DNA of 54,037 nucleotides, from the IMG/VR virus record IMGVR_UViG_3300013137_000026, positions 1 through 54,037 of that record, one strand, 5' to 3'. This DNA comes from a virus. Positions 29,756 to 41,235 of the stretch are shown one piece after another. The first letter of the stretch is position 1. The number at the start of each line of letters is the position of its first letter. A program made the position numbers and the translations under genes. The notes below the pieces were generated by a model, which searched no databases, was not told the origin of the DNA, and was given only the letters and a program-made list of their open reading frames with translations.

Positions 29756-31564
29756 ATGAGCGAATTGATTAAGAAAGATGGTTATTTGACATTTGACGCG
29801 CTTACATTAAAGCAACAAATTAAAGACATGTTAGTCCGTGGTGGTATTTTTACAGATGCTCAGTTTGAAGGTTCATATATCTCTACTCTTAATGACATTA
29901 TTTCCTATACCTTTAGTGTGTTAATGTATTATCTTAATAAAACATCAACCGAAGATATGTTTTCTGACGCACAAATTTACGAAAACATGAATCGAGTAGT
30001 AAAGCTATTAGATTATAAACCAATTGGTAATCAAGCGGCAACACTTTCGTTTTTAGCCTCTGCTGGTACTGGTGTTACTAATGATCCAGGCTTATATACT
30101 ATTCCTAGATATTCTTATATTAATGTGGATGGTATATTTTATTCGTTTAACGAAGATATTACTTTTGCTAAAACACTTTCTGCTCAATTGGAAGAATTAA
30201 CAGATATTTCTAATGAAAAATTGTTATATCAAGGACAATTTATTGAATATCCTATTTATGATGCAATAGGACAAGAAAACGAAATAGTATATTTAACACC
30301 AGGCCAAAATATAATTATTGACCATTATAACATATATTTGTTTGTTAAATCTTCTAATGGGGTATGGCAATCTTGGGATCGAACACCATCACTATATCTT
30401 GAAGATGCTAACGCTAAGAAATTTGAAATTAGATTTAACGAAAATAAAATATATGAAATTAAGTTTGGTAATGATATTAATGGTGTCAAATTACAACCAA
30501 ACGACAAAGTAGCTATTTATTATCTTCAATCAGATGGTTCAAATGGTGAAGTTGGTGTAGGAGTATTAGCAGGTAAATCAATGATTCCATATAATACCAC
30601 ACAATTTAATCAAATTATGACAGATGTGATTGCCGGACAATACGAATTCTTAAGCGATTTATCTACACTTTTATTTGACAATGATTCGGTATCTACATTT
30701 AGTAACGCAGAAGAAAGTGTTGATAGTATTAGGGTGAATGCACCAAGTACATTTAGATCACAGTATAGGCTAGTTACTACTAGTGATTATGAACAATATA
30801 TTAAAACAAATTTTGCTAATTTAATTCATGATGTTAAAGCTGTTAACAATTGGCAATATTTGTCAGAGATAATGAAGTATTATTTTGATTTAGGTTTAAC
30901 CAATCCAAACCAGATATCAAGAGTATTATATAATCAGGTTCTATTTGGTGATGCTTGTAATTTTAATAACGTTTATTTGATTACAGTACCTAAAACAGTC
31001 TCTAATATCAAGAGTCCAATGATAACATTAACACCATCACAAAAAGAGTTAATATTGTCGTCAATGAGAAGTGAAAAAACTCTTACTAGTGAAGTTATTG
31101 TTATGGATCCGGTTTATGTAGCAATTGATTTAGCAATGACTGGTACTACTATACCATCAGAAAATGATATAAGTCAAACAGGATTATTAGTTATTAAGGA
31201 TCCTAACTCTAGAAGAGATAATACATCAATCCAAAATGATATTACAAATGTATTTACCAATTATTTTAGTAGAAATTCTACAACTTTAGGCCAAATGATT
31301 GATGTCAAACAATTAACAGCAAATATTTTAGCTGTTCAGGGTGTTAAAACTTTTTATACCCAAAGGTTAGATGATACTAGTAATAGATTTGAAGGATTAT
31401 CTTTAATGGTTTGGAATCCTATATATTCGAACGATGTTAATATTACTGTTAAGAATCTCTTACTACCATATTTCAAATATCCATATTTAAACAATAAAGA
31501 TACTTTAAGTACGAGAATCATTATTCAATCTGAATCAAAGATTTTCGAAAATATAGAATACTAG
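29756..31564 (+). CDS. 6: Baseplate wedge protein, gp6-like
   Basis: Forms the inner ring of the baseplate (relative of phage J proteins). The family start is clear: LKQQIKDMLVRGGIFTDAQFEGSYISTLNDIISYTFSVLMYYLN, then MFSDAQIYENMNRVVKLLDYKPIG and TLSFLASAG near residues 95-105. The middle has beta-strands and RVNAPSTFRSQYRLVTTSDYEQYI (about 330-350), a conserved gp6/J segment. The length, 602 aa, is close to T4 gp6 (660 aa). GGAG precedes the start; the next gene starts one base after its stop. Confidence 0.88.
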   Translation: MSELIKKDGYLTFDALTLKQQIKDMLVRGGIFTDAQFEGSYISTLNDIISYTFSVLMYYLNKTSTEDMFSDAQIYENMNRVVKLLDYKPIGNQAATLSFLASAGTGVTNDPGLYTIPRYSYINVDGIFYSFNEDITFAKTLSAQLEELTDISNEKLLYQGQFIEYPIYDAIGQENEIVYLTPGQNIIIDHYNIYLFVKSSNGVWQSWDRTPSLYLEDANAKKFEIRFNENKIYEIKFGNDINGVKLQPNDKVAIYYLQSDGSNGEVGVGVLAGKSMIPYNTTQFNQIMTDVIAGQYEFLSDLSTLLFDNDSVSTFSNAEESVDSIRVNAPSTFRSQYRLVTTSDYEQYIKTNFANLIHDVKAVNNWQYLSEIMKYYFDLGLTNPNQISRVLYNQVLFGDACNFNNVYLITVPKTVSNIKSPMITLTPSQKELILSSMRSEKTLTSEVIVMDPVYVAIDLAMTGTTIPSENDISQTGLLVIKDPNSRRDNTSIQNDITNVFTNYFSRNSTTLGQMIDVKQLTANILAVQGVKTFYTQRLDDTSNRFEGLSLMVWNPIYSNDVNITVKNLLLPYFKYPYLNNKDTLSTRIIIQSESKIFENIEY

Positions 31565-31565
31565 A

Positions 31566-34500
31566 ATGACTACTCAATCATGGCAGAGACAATATGGTAA
31601 AGACCAGCAAGGTACTAATTATTCCGGTGGTACTTTAAATGGGATATCTCCGTATTGGACCTATACACTAAGTAGTATTAGTAGTGTACTTGTTCCGGTA
31701 TTGGTTTCTAGGGTTGGCGACGATTTAGGAAATACTTACCATTCTCAATATCAACCTATTGATGCAACAGCAGAGATTATTTCTTTAGATCATTATGGTT
31801 CAAAACGGTGGAGTATATCATGGAGCGGGTACGGGTTGGGCTGGCCATGGAATTTATCATTATCAAACGATTCTTCAACACTATATGCTGTTGCCTATGA
31901 TAGAGCATATAGTTTTGAAACAACAGCTCCAGTATCAGCTAATGGTAATTATGTGGGGTTTGAATATGTTTGGAACAATCCAATATGGGTAGATCCAGCT
32001 GGCGGGTTATATGCCTATAGTGATTGGACATTTACTGGGATGAATTATTGTGGATCCTATTTGAGAAAATTCGGATTAAATAGCGGAGTAGGAACAACCT
32101 ATTGGAGTTATTTTATTACTGGCCCTTATGCACTTATTTCTCCGCCATTTTCTAGTCCATGGGCTGCTAAAAGTTCAATGGTATTTAATCCTTCATTGTG
32201 TAGTGATGGTAATCAATATTATGAAATGTATTTTGCTTCTAATGAATCGGTGTCGCATGAAGCATTTCCTGGATCAATCAGGTATAAAAATTATTTAAAG
32301 AAATTTAAGGCATATACGAATAATGCGTTAACAATTTCACCAATTGGTTCTGTAACTTTTGAAGACGATGATTTAGTTGGTTGGACTACTCCACCTAATA
32401 ATGCATCAATGGGATTAGCTTATAGTGAAACATATGATCAAGTTTATGTAACAACTACTACTGGCGTTCAGGCATATGATACGACATTAGCAAATACCGC
32501 TTCCTATACTGGTGATTTACCAACTACGGGACCGGCGTTACTTGATAATACGTTGTATTATATTTCTAATACCGTTAATGGATGTTATCTTGTAGCATTA
32601 AATGTTCCTTCATTAACTCTAAAATGGAAAATTAATTCTGTTATGACAGTAAGTCATGATCCTGTCGTATATACTAAGAATGGTAATAAATGGATAGTAT
32701 TAGCAGGAGCTCAGGGTTCAGTATTATTTGAGGATCTTGGTGGATTTGCTACCTGGATGGCTTCATACGACAAACCAGCTTCAGGTGCCGCAAGCGAACA
32801 ACCAATAATGTCAAAAGATAGATTTTTCATCAATAACAATGCAGATATCTACGCATTAGGAACATCGCAGGGCGATTTGTTTAGAGACGCAGTTAACGGT
32901 GCTCCTGATTGTTCAATGCCGAGTGGGTGTGTAACAGCTGTTCCTATTGTACGAGGAACCTTTAATGTTTATATGACAGGTATGGCTCCAAGTGCTTTTG
33001 CTACAGTATTCACAGATAATTATTATGGTGTCTTAACAAGTATTTATACACCACTAGCAACCGGAACAGTTGATTATAACAGCGGATGTTGGACTCTTAA
33101 TCTAAGTCCTTCAACAGTTACTGACTGTTATTTAACAATATCACATCAAGCAATTGTTTCTCCAAGCGCCAATTTTGCTGTATTACCAGATCAAACATTT
33201 TATGTATTTCAAAGTGGTGGGTTTATTGATACCTCTACTTCAATTATATACCCAATTACTGGTTGGACTTGGGATTTTGGTGATGGCAATTCAAGTACAA
33301 CCCAACATCCGGTACATAAATATGGTAATACTGGTACTTATACTGTCGGGTTGACTGTTTGTAATGTTATTTCTTGCGCATCTGTTAGTAAAGATGTGGA
33401 TATCACATGGCCATTAAATGAATATATCCATTTTACTGAAATTCCAACTCCATCAGAAGCAACAAAACAAAACAAATATCCATTTACTGTTACCGTAAGT
33501 ATGATTTGTGCACAAGATGGAGGACATAATGTCCAATTATATTCTCAATATTCAAGGTCAAGACCATATCAGGACCCACAAAGTAAATGGGGTCATTTAT
33601 TACCACAGTGGAGATTCACAGACTTAAGTGGGAATGTTATTGAATCTGTTAATACTACAGATACTGCAGTATATGTTAGTAGTATTTATGTAGGTGTTAC
33701 TGGTGAAGCTCAATTTTATTATATAGATGACATGCCTACCCTAGAAGGTAATCCAGTCTTATTGTGGGGTACGTTAGAAACATCTGGAATTCCTGTAAGT
33801 TATGATAATGAAAAACAAGAACTACCAGGATATGCTAATAGCAAATTAATTGCAGTGACTCCATATGGTATCAATGGCGAAAATCCTGTTAAATTGGATA
33901 TTACTCGAAATGGTAAAGCACCAATATTATCTCCTAAATGGATTAATGTAGAATTTCCATTTGTTATTAGTCTTAAAGGAGATATTACTACAGTTTGCGA
34001 CGGAGACGAAATAACTATATTTGATTATCCAAGTAGCAATAATGTAACGTGGCCAATTCAGCGAGAAATTTCAGGAGTATCAAATACTAATGTACATTGG
34101 GTTCCTACAACTACATATTTTCAACAAACAGATGCTAACGGATTTAATATTGGTGGTTTTGCTCGTAATAGTGTGTACTCACACGTATCAGCATTAGATA
34201 CAAATATTTCTGCAGCCGTTGTAGCTCAACATACTGGATGGTTTAGAGATACTCCATTTGTTTGGGTATCAAATCCAGATAATAGAACAATTAATAGGAT
34301 CGAATATCCATCACCGTTACCATATTATGCGGTATCATCATTATTATTCCCAGCAGTAACTGCATTAACCAACATTTACCCAGTTCCATATGTTTCATCG
34401 CTTTATGATGCTATGAGTTTGTCAGGTTATGGTGGTATTTTTGGTATAGCTGTTGATCCATGTTATGATGTATGGTGTACAGAATCCGAATTAGACAGGC

Positions 34501-36329
34501 TTCTCAAATACAATAATAGGGGTACGTTATTGTCTTCAATTAATTTGAAACAAATACCAGCTATAACTGCATTAAACCCAAGTATGTCTGCAAGCGATTA
34601 TGCATTAACACCAGTAGGTATCGCATTAGATAGATCTGCTGGAATGTGGGTAACATTGTTTGATTCTGTATCAACGTTAAAATTTGATAAGTATGGAAAC
34701 TTCTTATTCGCTGTTGTTCCTTCAGGTGGCAACATATTAATTCCAGATACTGATAATTCTATTAAACCATCACAGGTAGATACAGATATTCAAAACTATG
34801 CATGGGTTACTTATACCTCTGATGTAAGTAGTATTCTAGCAAAATATGATTTAAGTGGGAACTTAGTAATTCAAATCGATCAATCACCAGATTATATGTC
34901 GCCAGTAGATATAATTGTTGGAAGAGATAATTCGTTTTGGGTATCTAATACCTATTCTTATCAATTAAGTGGAAGTATTCAACATTATACTTCAGCTGGT
35001 GCATTATTAGCCACGTGGGATTTATCATCCGGTTGGCCAACCTATCTAACTTTAGATAGAGATGGTAGACCGTGGTTTACTTATGGATATTACAACGTAG
35101 GATATATTGATCCCGTATCTGGCATGATTGGATTTGTGGTATCCGGCGGCAATATTGATTTAGGTAGTCTATGGTTTGACGCTAGTACGCGATTAGATGA
35201 ACAAATTCATGAAGGTATTGCTTGTGATGCCAAAAATAGAATATGGGTTATTAATTCTATTGAAAATATGGTTTATGTTATTTCATCAGGCCAAAATGTC
35301 TTTAATGAAGCAGCATTTGTATCATTCAAGATATGGCCCGACGATCAAATTAGTTGGTACAATGATAATAATACCAGTACACAATATACACTTACTAGTG
35401 AGTGGTATAAATGTGCTCAAGCGTATGGTGACTGGACAGGATATCGTTGGATTAACAAATATAACCCATATAATCCAAATATAACAATGACAGTTACTTT
35501 AACAGGTATAAGTAATGATTTTGATATTAAACCATTTATTAACGAATATGATATTCGTCGATTTAATGAGAGTTGGGATGCGACAACACAGATTCGAAGT
35601 TATGCTTTACCAGAACATATTTACAATAACTACAATTTCTGGGTTAATTATATTGGTCATGCAATTGGTGGTCTAGAAACAGATCAACAAGTGGGAAGAT
35701 TATCTTATGAGAAAATAGCAAACTTTGTCAAAAACCACGGAGATGTTGATACAGCAAATATTAGACAACTATATTCATTAGCAAATGAAGTAGATGTACC
35801 AATAGACGATTTCAATTTTGTATACCCAGTTAATCTCGGAAGAATAATGGATATTATATCAGTTGATCATCAAAAGTTATGGGGCGCGCATTGCAAATGT
35901 GATCAGAATTTCTATACATCATACATTTGTCCAAAATGCGGCCATTCACATGCATCAAACCTAGGAGACACACTTGATGTCTATACGTATATGGTTACTG
36001 CTGATACGCGATTTGTAGTTAAACCTAAGTTCGGAACGAACTATACATTAATTACACCAACAGTGTACAACTCATTAACAACATATCCTGCATCAGCAGC
36101 AGCCAACTTAACTTGGTTACCATCGGCTGATTATATTTCGTACAATTTTTATGCCCATATGCCGTCAGCATGTAACGTTCAAGTTGATGGTGTTATTAAT
36201 TGGTCAGATGGGTATACGACATTATCAGAAGGTAGTTCATCATTATCTGCTTGGTATGAAGATTTTCAAATAGTAGAAGAAATGCTTAACTATACTCTAC
36301 ATGCTGGATTAGATATGCAAAGGGATTAA
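31566..36329 (+). CDS. Giant baseplate protein (probable gp7 counterpart) with propellers and PKD domain
   Basis: A 1587-residue virion protein. Position after gp25 and gp6 suggests a wedge protein like T4 gp7. Visible modules: a PQQ/WD-like beta-propeller (about 20-440), a PKD domain with WDFGDGNSSTTQHPVHKY (about 530-620), a beta-rich middle, a second, NHL-like propeller of about six blades (955-1245; GIAVDPCYDVWCTE, GIALDRSAGMWVT, YLTLDRDGRPWFT, GIACDAKNRIWVI), and a C-terminal region containing a zinc ribbon (CKC ... CPKCGH, about 1441-1460). The C-terminal 350 residues are the likely wedge part. The gp7 role is inferred from gene order only. No clear ribosome-binding site; probably coupled to gp6. 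Confidence 0.6.
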   Translation: MTTQSWQRQYGKDQQGTNYSGGTLNGISPYWTYTLSSISSVLVPVLVSRVGDDLGNTYHSQYQPIDATAEIISLDHYGSKRWSISWSGYGLGWPWNLSLSNDSSTLYAVAYDRAYSFETTAPVSANGNYVGFEYVWNNPIWVDPAGGLYAYSDWTFTGMNYCGSYLRKFGLNSGVGTTYWSYFITGPYALISPPFSSPWAAKSSMVFNPSLCSDGNQYYEMYFASNESVSHEAFPGSIRYKNYLKKFKAYTNNALTISPIGSVTFEDDDLVGWTTPPNNASMGLAYSETYDQVYVTTTTGVQAYDTTLANTASYTGDLPTTGPALLDNTLYYISNTVNGCYLVALNVPSLTLKWKINSVMTVSHDPVVYTKNGNKWIVLAGAQGSVLFEDLGGFATWMASYDKPASGAASEQPIMSKDRFFINNNADIYALGTSQGDLFRDAVNGAPDCSMPSGCVTAVPIVRGTFNVYMTGMAPSAFATVFTDNYYGVLTSIYTPLATGTVDYNSGCWTLNLSPSTVTDCYLTISHQAIVSPSANFAVLPDQTFYVFQSGGFIDTSTSIIYPITGWTWDFGDGNSSTTQHPVHKYGNTGTYTVGLTVCNVISCASVSKDVDITWPLNEYIHFTEIPTPSEATKQNKYPFTVTVSMICAQDGGHNVQLYSQYSRSRPYQDPQSKWGHLLPQWRFTDLSGNVIESVNTTDTAVYVSSIYVGVTGEAQFYYIDDMPTLEGNPVLLWGTLETSGIPVSYDNEKQELPGYANSKLIAVTPYGINGENPVKLDITRNGKAPILSPKWINVEFPFVISLKGDITTVCDGDEITIFDYPSSNNVTWPIQREISGVSNTNVHWVPTTTYFQQTDANGFNIGGFARNSVYSHVSALDTNISAAVVAQHTGWFRDTPFVWVSNPDNRTINRIEYPSPLPYYAVSSLLFPAVTALTNIYPVPYVSSLYDAMSLSGYGGIFGIAVDPCYDVWCTESELDRLLKYNNRGTLLSSINLKQIPAITALNPSMSASDYALTPVGIALDRSAGMWVTLFDSVSTLKFDKYGNFLFAVVPSGGNILIPDTDNSIKPSQVDTDIQNYAWVTYTSDVSSILAKYDLSGNLVIQIDQSPDYMSPVDIIVGRDNSFWVSNTYSYQLSGSIQHYTSAGALLATWDLSSGWPTYLTLDRDGRPWFTYGYYNVGYIDPVSGMIGFVVSGGNIDLGSLWFDASTRLDEQIHEGIACDAKNRIWVINSIENMVYVISSGQNVFNEAAFVSFKIWPDDQISWYNDNNTSTQYTLTSEWYKCAQAYGDWTGYRWINKYNPYNPNITMTVTLTGISNDFDIKPFINEYDIRRFNESWDATTQIRSYALPEHIYNNYNFWVNYIGHAIGGLETDQQVGRLSYEKIANFVKNHGDVDTANIRQLYSLANEVDVPIDDFNFVYPVNLGRIMDIISVDHQKLWGAHCKCDQNFYTSYICPKCGHSHASNLGDTLDVYTYMVTADTRFVVKPKFGTNYTLITPTVYNSLTTYPASAAANLTWLPSADYISYNFYAHMPSACNVQVDGVINWSDGYTTLSEGSSSLSAWYEDFQIVEEMLNYTLHAGLDMQRD

Positions 36330-36330
36330 T

Positions 36331-39300
36331 ATGGCAAAGATTATTTCTAAATATTCGCAGGCAAAAAACTTACAAGTTGAGTATACTAATCAACAAGAGT
36401 ACATGGATGCTGTAGCAGCCCAACAAAATCCAAAGATTGCTGGTGATGTAACAACACCATATACTTTCTTAGAGTGGTATAAACGCAACGTTGGTATTAT
36501 TCCTGGAGAAGAGTTTAAACAATATAATGAATACCTTAAGAATTGGTATAGTAATAGGTATACCCCAGCTAATACTGTTACCAGCGTTCGAGCAGACTAC
36601 ATTTCATTGCTACAACAATTAGCTCTTATTCTCAAAGATGAAGACGATACTGCATGGATGGCAGATATTAACTATAATGATAACCTAGAACTAGAGGATG
36701 CTATTCCATTTTTCGCTAGAAAACTTAAAGAGATAGCAATTTATATTGTTAATAAGAGAGAAGCTCTTAAACGAGCAAAACTAAAGTACAATATGGTTGG
36801 TACTAGTAATGCGTTAGAGAAACTCTTTTATGAATATCTACTAAAAGCATTTACTCAAAAGGATTTCGTAGTTAATGTTCCAGAACAGGAAATGTGGGCT
36901 ACGTTCCCAGAACTATCAGCTGTTAAAAATGGATTTCAAATTAATATTCAAGAGTTGTATGATGATTCGAGTTACTTTGATAAAGATCCAACAATGCCGG
37001 CATCAGCATATTTTGATACAACAGATTTAACTTTAAGTGCATATTATGTTAATACTTTAACCTATCAAGAATCAGCAATTAATTGGCTATTTAGTACTGG
37101 TTTTGCTAATCTGTGCGCAGACAATCCATTAATATGGACGTTGTCAGATATGTTAAATGAATATGATGTTACCACAACAACTCAATTACCATTATCTGTA
37201 TTCGAAATGCCTGATAAGAAAACTTTAAATGTATATGACCAATTTAAACTACCAGAAAAATATTTGGGAGAGAATCAATATTTCTTATCTGGTGGATATT
37301 TTACTTTAAAGACAAAAGATTTCGTATATGATTTACAAGCTGGTAATACATGGTTTTATTGGCCGTCTGGCGAGTACTTTAGAGAAATTCCAGAAGAGAT
37401 CTACGACAGAATTTCATTATCATCAACAGCATTAATTGATAATGGAGCTACTGGTGGTTTAACATATCAGGATTCGGATAGAATATTTGTTCAAATGGGA
37501 AATGCAATATCAGGGGCATGGTTAAGATCTTCATTACTTAGCACAATTTTGCAAACCATGTCAGCTGTTATTCCTAATAGGCAACATTTAGTATTTAGAT
37601 TTCCATATCCCGGTTATGGTATAAGTGGTGAAGGATTGGACTGGACGGGAAAACAATTAAGTAATATTGATACAACATTCGTTTATTTAGATGATACTAC
37701 ACAAAAAGAAATACTTGATTTATATTGGTCTAATGTAACCCCAGTATCAACATTTAGTGATATCTCAATACATAATACCGCATTAATCGATAATGGTAGT
37801 ACTGCTTCTCAAACCTATAAAGATGCAGATAAAATTTCGGTCAGAGAATGTGCCAATGATGATAAATTACATGATCTTAATCCAAATAGTGTTTATAGTG
37901 ATGGATTTGATTATACTTGGTTGTATAAAATATTGAATACAGATTTACCAATAAAGACTAATCAAAATTACATTTATTGGCCATTATTAACCTATCAATT
38001 AGGAGAAACGTTCCCATTACAAATTCCAACAAGTCAATGTATACCAATATCGTTGTCAAGTATTAATGTCGAGAATACAATGATTGGTGCTAGGGCTGGA
38101 TATGGATTATATGATAGTGATATCATTTATAAGTTAGATTCTGCTACAGGGTATGCTTTAGCTTGTTCGTTTTTAAGTGGTGTTGATTTGAATACCTTGG
38201 TACCTAATGCCAGTGGTAAAATTCAACCATCATTTACATTAAAATGTAAACCTGGGGCCTATGAACAATTTGTATGGCAAGATAGTAATACACAAATTAA
38301 CAATACCACGATTACCCATAAGAATCATCAATTAGATTGCCCATATATTCAGGCAGAGCATGAATCAATTTTCAATTCATCTGGTAAAACCTTAGAAGAG
38401 TTGGGCAGAACTAATACTGGTATGAGTAATTATAAATTATGTAATTGCAAAGCAATATGGTATTCGCCATTAGGTCATCCAGGATCACGGTATGACGAAT
38501 ATGACGAAATGGCAGATATCATATTTACTGATACCCAGTTCCCAAGCGCATTCGATATTAATACATGGCGCGGTAGAGATAATCAACCATATTATCAAAG
38601 TCAAGATTTTGCTTGGTTCCAATTAACAGGAACTAATCTTGAACCGGATGTAGGTTGGGGTAATGGTATGTGGACTACGGGCGCAGGTACTTCAACATTT
38701 ACTCTATCTACTGGTGTAATCTATAAATATCTTCGAGCTAATTTAAGAAGAGCACCTGGAGAACTGTTTGTAGGTGCTGTACCGAATTTAATTATTAAGC
38801 AGCAACATTACAATACACCAAAAACAACATGGATGAAAGCAGCACTTCAGTCTGATGGTTCATGGGGTAAGACTAATGATGTAAGTGATATGGTATTAAC
38901 ACCAGGTGATTATTTACTATATGATCATATGGATTCTAATTGGTATTGTTTAACATCAATAGGTACATATGGTCAATCTTATGCCTATACAGCATCTGCA
39001 GTAGGAACAACACCATGGTCAAACTATACTTATGTAACTTCTGGACATGTATTAAAGTTTAATTGGCCGTCAACGTTTTATATAGATGGTCCATCTGCTG
39101 TACGGGCACAATTCCAAGCAATTACATGGTATGCACAAACACCAAGTGGTATCTATACTGCTAATAATATTAGTCCAGATACCATGTTTACAATATTAGC
39201 TGAGACCCCTGGTATATATACCATTACTGCTGTAGCAATAGATGTTAACAGTGGTAGTTATACCTATACTGATGTTCCAGCTGTTACTGTAGTCAATGAA

Positions 39301-41205
39301 GAATTAGGAATGTCACCTTCTGGATTCTTAGATATTACTACAATATATAATGACAGACTTAACTTCATTATTAACATTCCACTTAGTGGTTGGAATTATG
39401 GTACGCATTGTTATGATGGTATTTCTTATGGCGGTAGACCATTTTGGGCCAAAGCATATGATGACGATTCATCAGATACAAAACAAAAAGGTACTAATGT
39501 CTTCGGTGGAGGAATTAAATCTAACATTGATGACTATACACTTATTACTCAACCAACAATTGCTACAATACAATTAAGTAGTGATTGTGTTATTGATTAC
39601 AACAACGTAAGTAATGATGATATAACTTGGATTCAGCCTATTAATTTTACGACCAATATTAATAATCGACAATGGAACAAATTAATTATTAATACTAATG
39701 TAATTTCACCACTTAGTACATATTTGTTTAATATTAATGAAGAATTGATTGCTTCAGCAACTAATGAGTCATCTGATATTGTATTATATCAACATCCTGA
39801 TAGTACCTTTATTAACTATTGGGCAGTTAATCCATTTACTTGGACTCAAAATTTAACAGATTCAACAGTAGGCATTCCACCTACTGGTGGTTTATGGACT
39901 CCTGTTACTACCGGAGTTTTAGTCGAAACAATTGTACCATATGCGAATTTAACCAATAGACATTATCCTACAATTGCTAGTATGCCATATCTAACCAATC
40001 TATATTCAACGGAAGATAGTGGTGGATATTTTATACCTCGAATGTTAGGTATCAGTACTTACATTGGATCCAACTACGAAAATGTAATTGATTTATCTAA
40101 ACTTACGACTTCTGATAATAGAGGATTATCAGGCACCTTCCAAGATATTGCAAATTACACTTCTAGCAGAGGGTTAACCCAACGAACACAAGTCAATCCA
40201 GTATCAACTAATAGTATTGATTCAAGTTGGACTAAAGCAAATCTTACTGAAGGTAATAAAGCTGGTATGGTTGTAAAGAATACAGAGTATCAAGAATTTA
40301 TTCCGTATCAAACAAAGTATGAAAGTACTGGCAGAAATTTCAACGGATTAAGAACTCAAAATGATTCTTATGATCCATGGATTGGAACCATTGATAATAT
40401 TTGGGAAGATCCAACAAACTTCCCAGCCAATTTCAGAAATGAATATCCAATTGAAGCTTGGTATAATAATCAATTACCAACAGATAAGTTAATTTATCAA
40501 TGGAAGACAGACATATTTGGTAATCAATATGTATTACTAAAAGACAATAACAATAGAATTTATACTAAACGTTCAGCAACTGGTCAAATTTGGGTAAGAG
40601 ATCAAAACGGTAAAACATCCACCGCAAGTATGGCATTAAGTAACGTCTATGACAATCTTACAGTTATATCACCACAAGTAAGTGCAGATCTAACTAATAA
40701 TAAGATTAGTAACTTTGAGTTGTGGTTTGATACCTTAATGATTCAAACGACCGGTTATCTATTATTCAGTAAGTTAGAATTCGATTATGATACTAACACA
40801 ATTTATTCGATTGCTGATAATGTTAATATTATTAATCTATCAGCTGATTCAGGAGGATATTTTGCAGGTACATGGTTATTTGATGAATCGAAATTAGTTA
40901 CAATTTGTAATTTAGTATCAACCGCTACATCAATTTATCCAGAGTTGTACGTATTAAATCTTGATAGTAACAATTTAAGAAAAGAATATAGCCCGTTTAC
41001 CTCAATGCAAAATCAGATGTCGGCTTTACGATTAACAGCTATCGAAGACCCAGTATTTACTTATAACAATTCAACCAAGAATTACAAGTTAGCATTTATA
41101 GGTTATGGTTCGGGTTACGGGACAGGTATGGTAGTAAATGTAATGACAATTAATGGTTCTATACCAGGATATGATATTTCTGTAACTTCCATAATACCAA
41201 CTTGA
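36331..41205 (+). CDS. Giant virion structural protein, probable baseplate component
   Basis: At 1624 residues this is the largest protein in the window. The N-terminal 200 residues are helical (EWYKRNVGIIPGEEF, DAIPFFARKLKEIAIYIVNKRE), a type found in big structural proteins of other large T4-like phages. Two copies of an ALIDNG...TY.D.D+I.V motif (about residues 366 and 484) show internal duplication. An Ig/PKD-like domain lies at about 890-985 (ITWYAQTPSGIYTA, PGIYTITAVAIDV). The rest is beta-rich, Asn/Thr/Ser-heavy sequence. AAGGG precedes the start, one base after the previous stop. Function is inferred from position. Confidence 0.6.
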   Translation: MAKIISKYSQAKNLQVEYTNQQEYMDAVAAQQNPKIAGDVTTPYTFLEWYKRNVGIIPGEEFKQYNEYLKNWYSNRYTPANTVTSVRADYISLLQQLALILKDEDDTAWMADINYNDNLELEDAIPFFARKLKEIAIYIVNKREALKRAKLKYNMVGTSNALEKLFYEYLLKAFTQKDFVVNVPEQEMWATFPELSAVKNGFQINIQELYDDSSYFDKDPTMPASAYFDTTDLTLSAYYVNTLTYQESAINWLFSTGFANLCADNPLIWTLSDMLNEYDVTTTTQLPLSVFEMPDKKTLNVYDQFKLPEKYLGENQYFLSGGYFTLKTKDFVYDLQAGNTWFYWPSGEYFREIPEEIYDRISLSSTALIDNGATGGLTYQDSDRIFVQMGNAISGAWLRSSLLSTILQTMSAVIPNRQHLVFRFPYPGYGISGEGLDWTGKQLSNIDTTFVYLDDTTQKEILDLYWSNVTPVSTFSDISIHNTALIDNGSTASQTYKDADKISVRECANDDKLHDLNPNSVYSDGFDYTWLYKILNTDLPIKTNQNYIYWPLLTYQLGETFPLQIPTSQCIPISLSSINVENTMIGARAGYGLYDSDIIYKLDSATGYALACSFLSGVDLNTLVPNASGKIQPSFTLKCKPGAYEQFVWQDSNTQINNTTITHKNHQLDCPYIQAEHESIFNSSGKTLEELGRTNTGMSNYKLCNCKAIWYSPLGHPGSRYDEYDEMADIIFTDTQFPSAFDINTWRGRDNQPYYQSQDFAWFQLTGTNLEPDVGWGNGMWTTGAGTSTFTLSTGVIYKYLRANLRRAPGELFVGAVPNLIIKQQHYNTPKTTWMKAALQSDGSWGKTNDVSDMVLTPGDYLLYDHMDSNWYCLTSIGTYGQSYAYTASAVGTTPWSNYTYVTSGHVLKFNWPSTFYIDGPSAVRAQFQAITWYAQTPSGIYTANNISPDTMFTILAETPGIYTITAVAIDVNSGSYTYTDVPAVTVVNEELGMSPSGFLDITTIYNDRLNFIINIPLSGWNYGTHCYDGISYGGRPFWAKAYDDDSSDTKQKGTNVFGGGIKSNIDDYTLITQPTIATIQLSSDCVIDYNNVSNDDITWIQPINFTTNINNRQWNKLIINTNVISPLSTYLFNINEELIASATNESSDIVLYQHPDSTFINYWAVNPFTWTQNLTDSTVGIPPTGGLWTPVTTGVLVETIVPYANLTNRHYPTIASMPYLTNLYSTEDSGGYFIPRMLGISTYIGSNYENVIDLSKLTTSDNRGLSGTFQDIANYTSSRGLTQRTQVNPVSTNSIDSSWTKANLTEGNKAGMVVKNTEYQEFIPYQTKYESTGRNFNGLRTQNDSYDPWIGTIDNIWEDPTNFPANFRNEYPIEAWYNNQLPTDKLIYQWKTDIFGNQYVLLKDNNNRIYTKRSATGQIWVRDQNGKTSTASMALSNVYDNLTVISPQVSADLTNNKISNFELWFDTLMIQTTGYLLFSKLEFDYDTNTIYSIADNVNIINLSADSGGYFAGTWLFDESKLVTICNLVSTATSIYPELYVLNLDSNNLRKEYSPFTSMQNQMSALRLTAIEDPVFTYNNSTKNYKLAFIGYGSGYGTGMVVNVMTINGSIPGYDISVTSIIPT

Positions 41206-41221
41206 TAATCAGATACCCAAT

Positions 41222-41232
41222 ATTAAATAATT
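41222..41232 (+). promoter_or_regulatory. Weak T4-like late promoter
   Basis: ATTAAATAATT immediately before the start at 41236. It is only four bases from the ATG, so it could be an A/T-rich leader instead of a promoter. Confidence 0.35.
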
Positions 41233-41235
41233 AAA

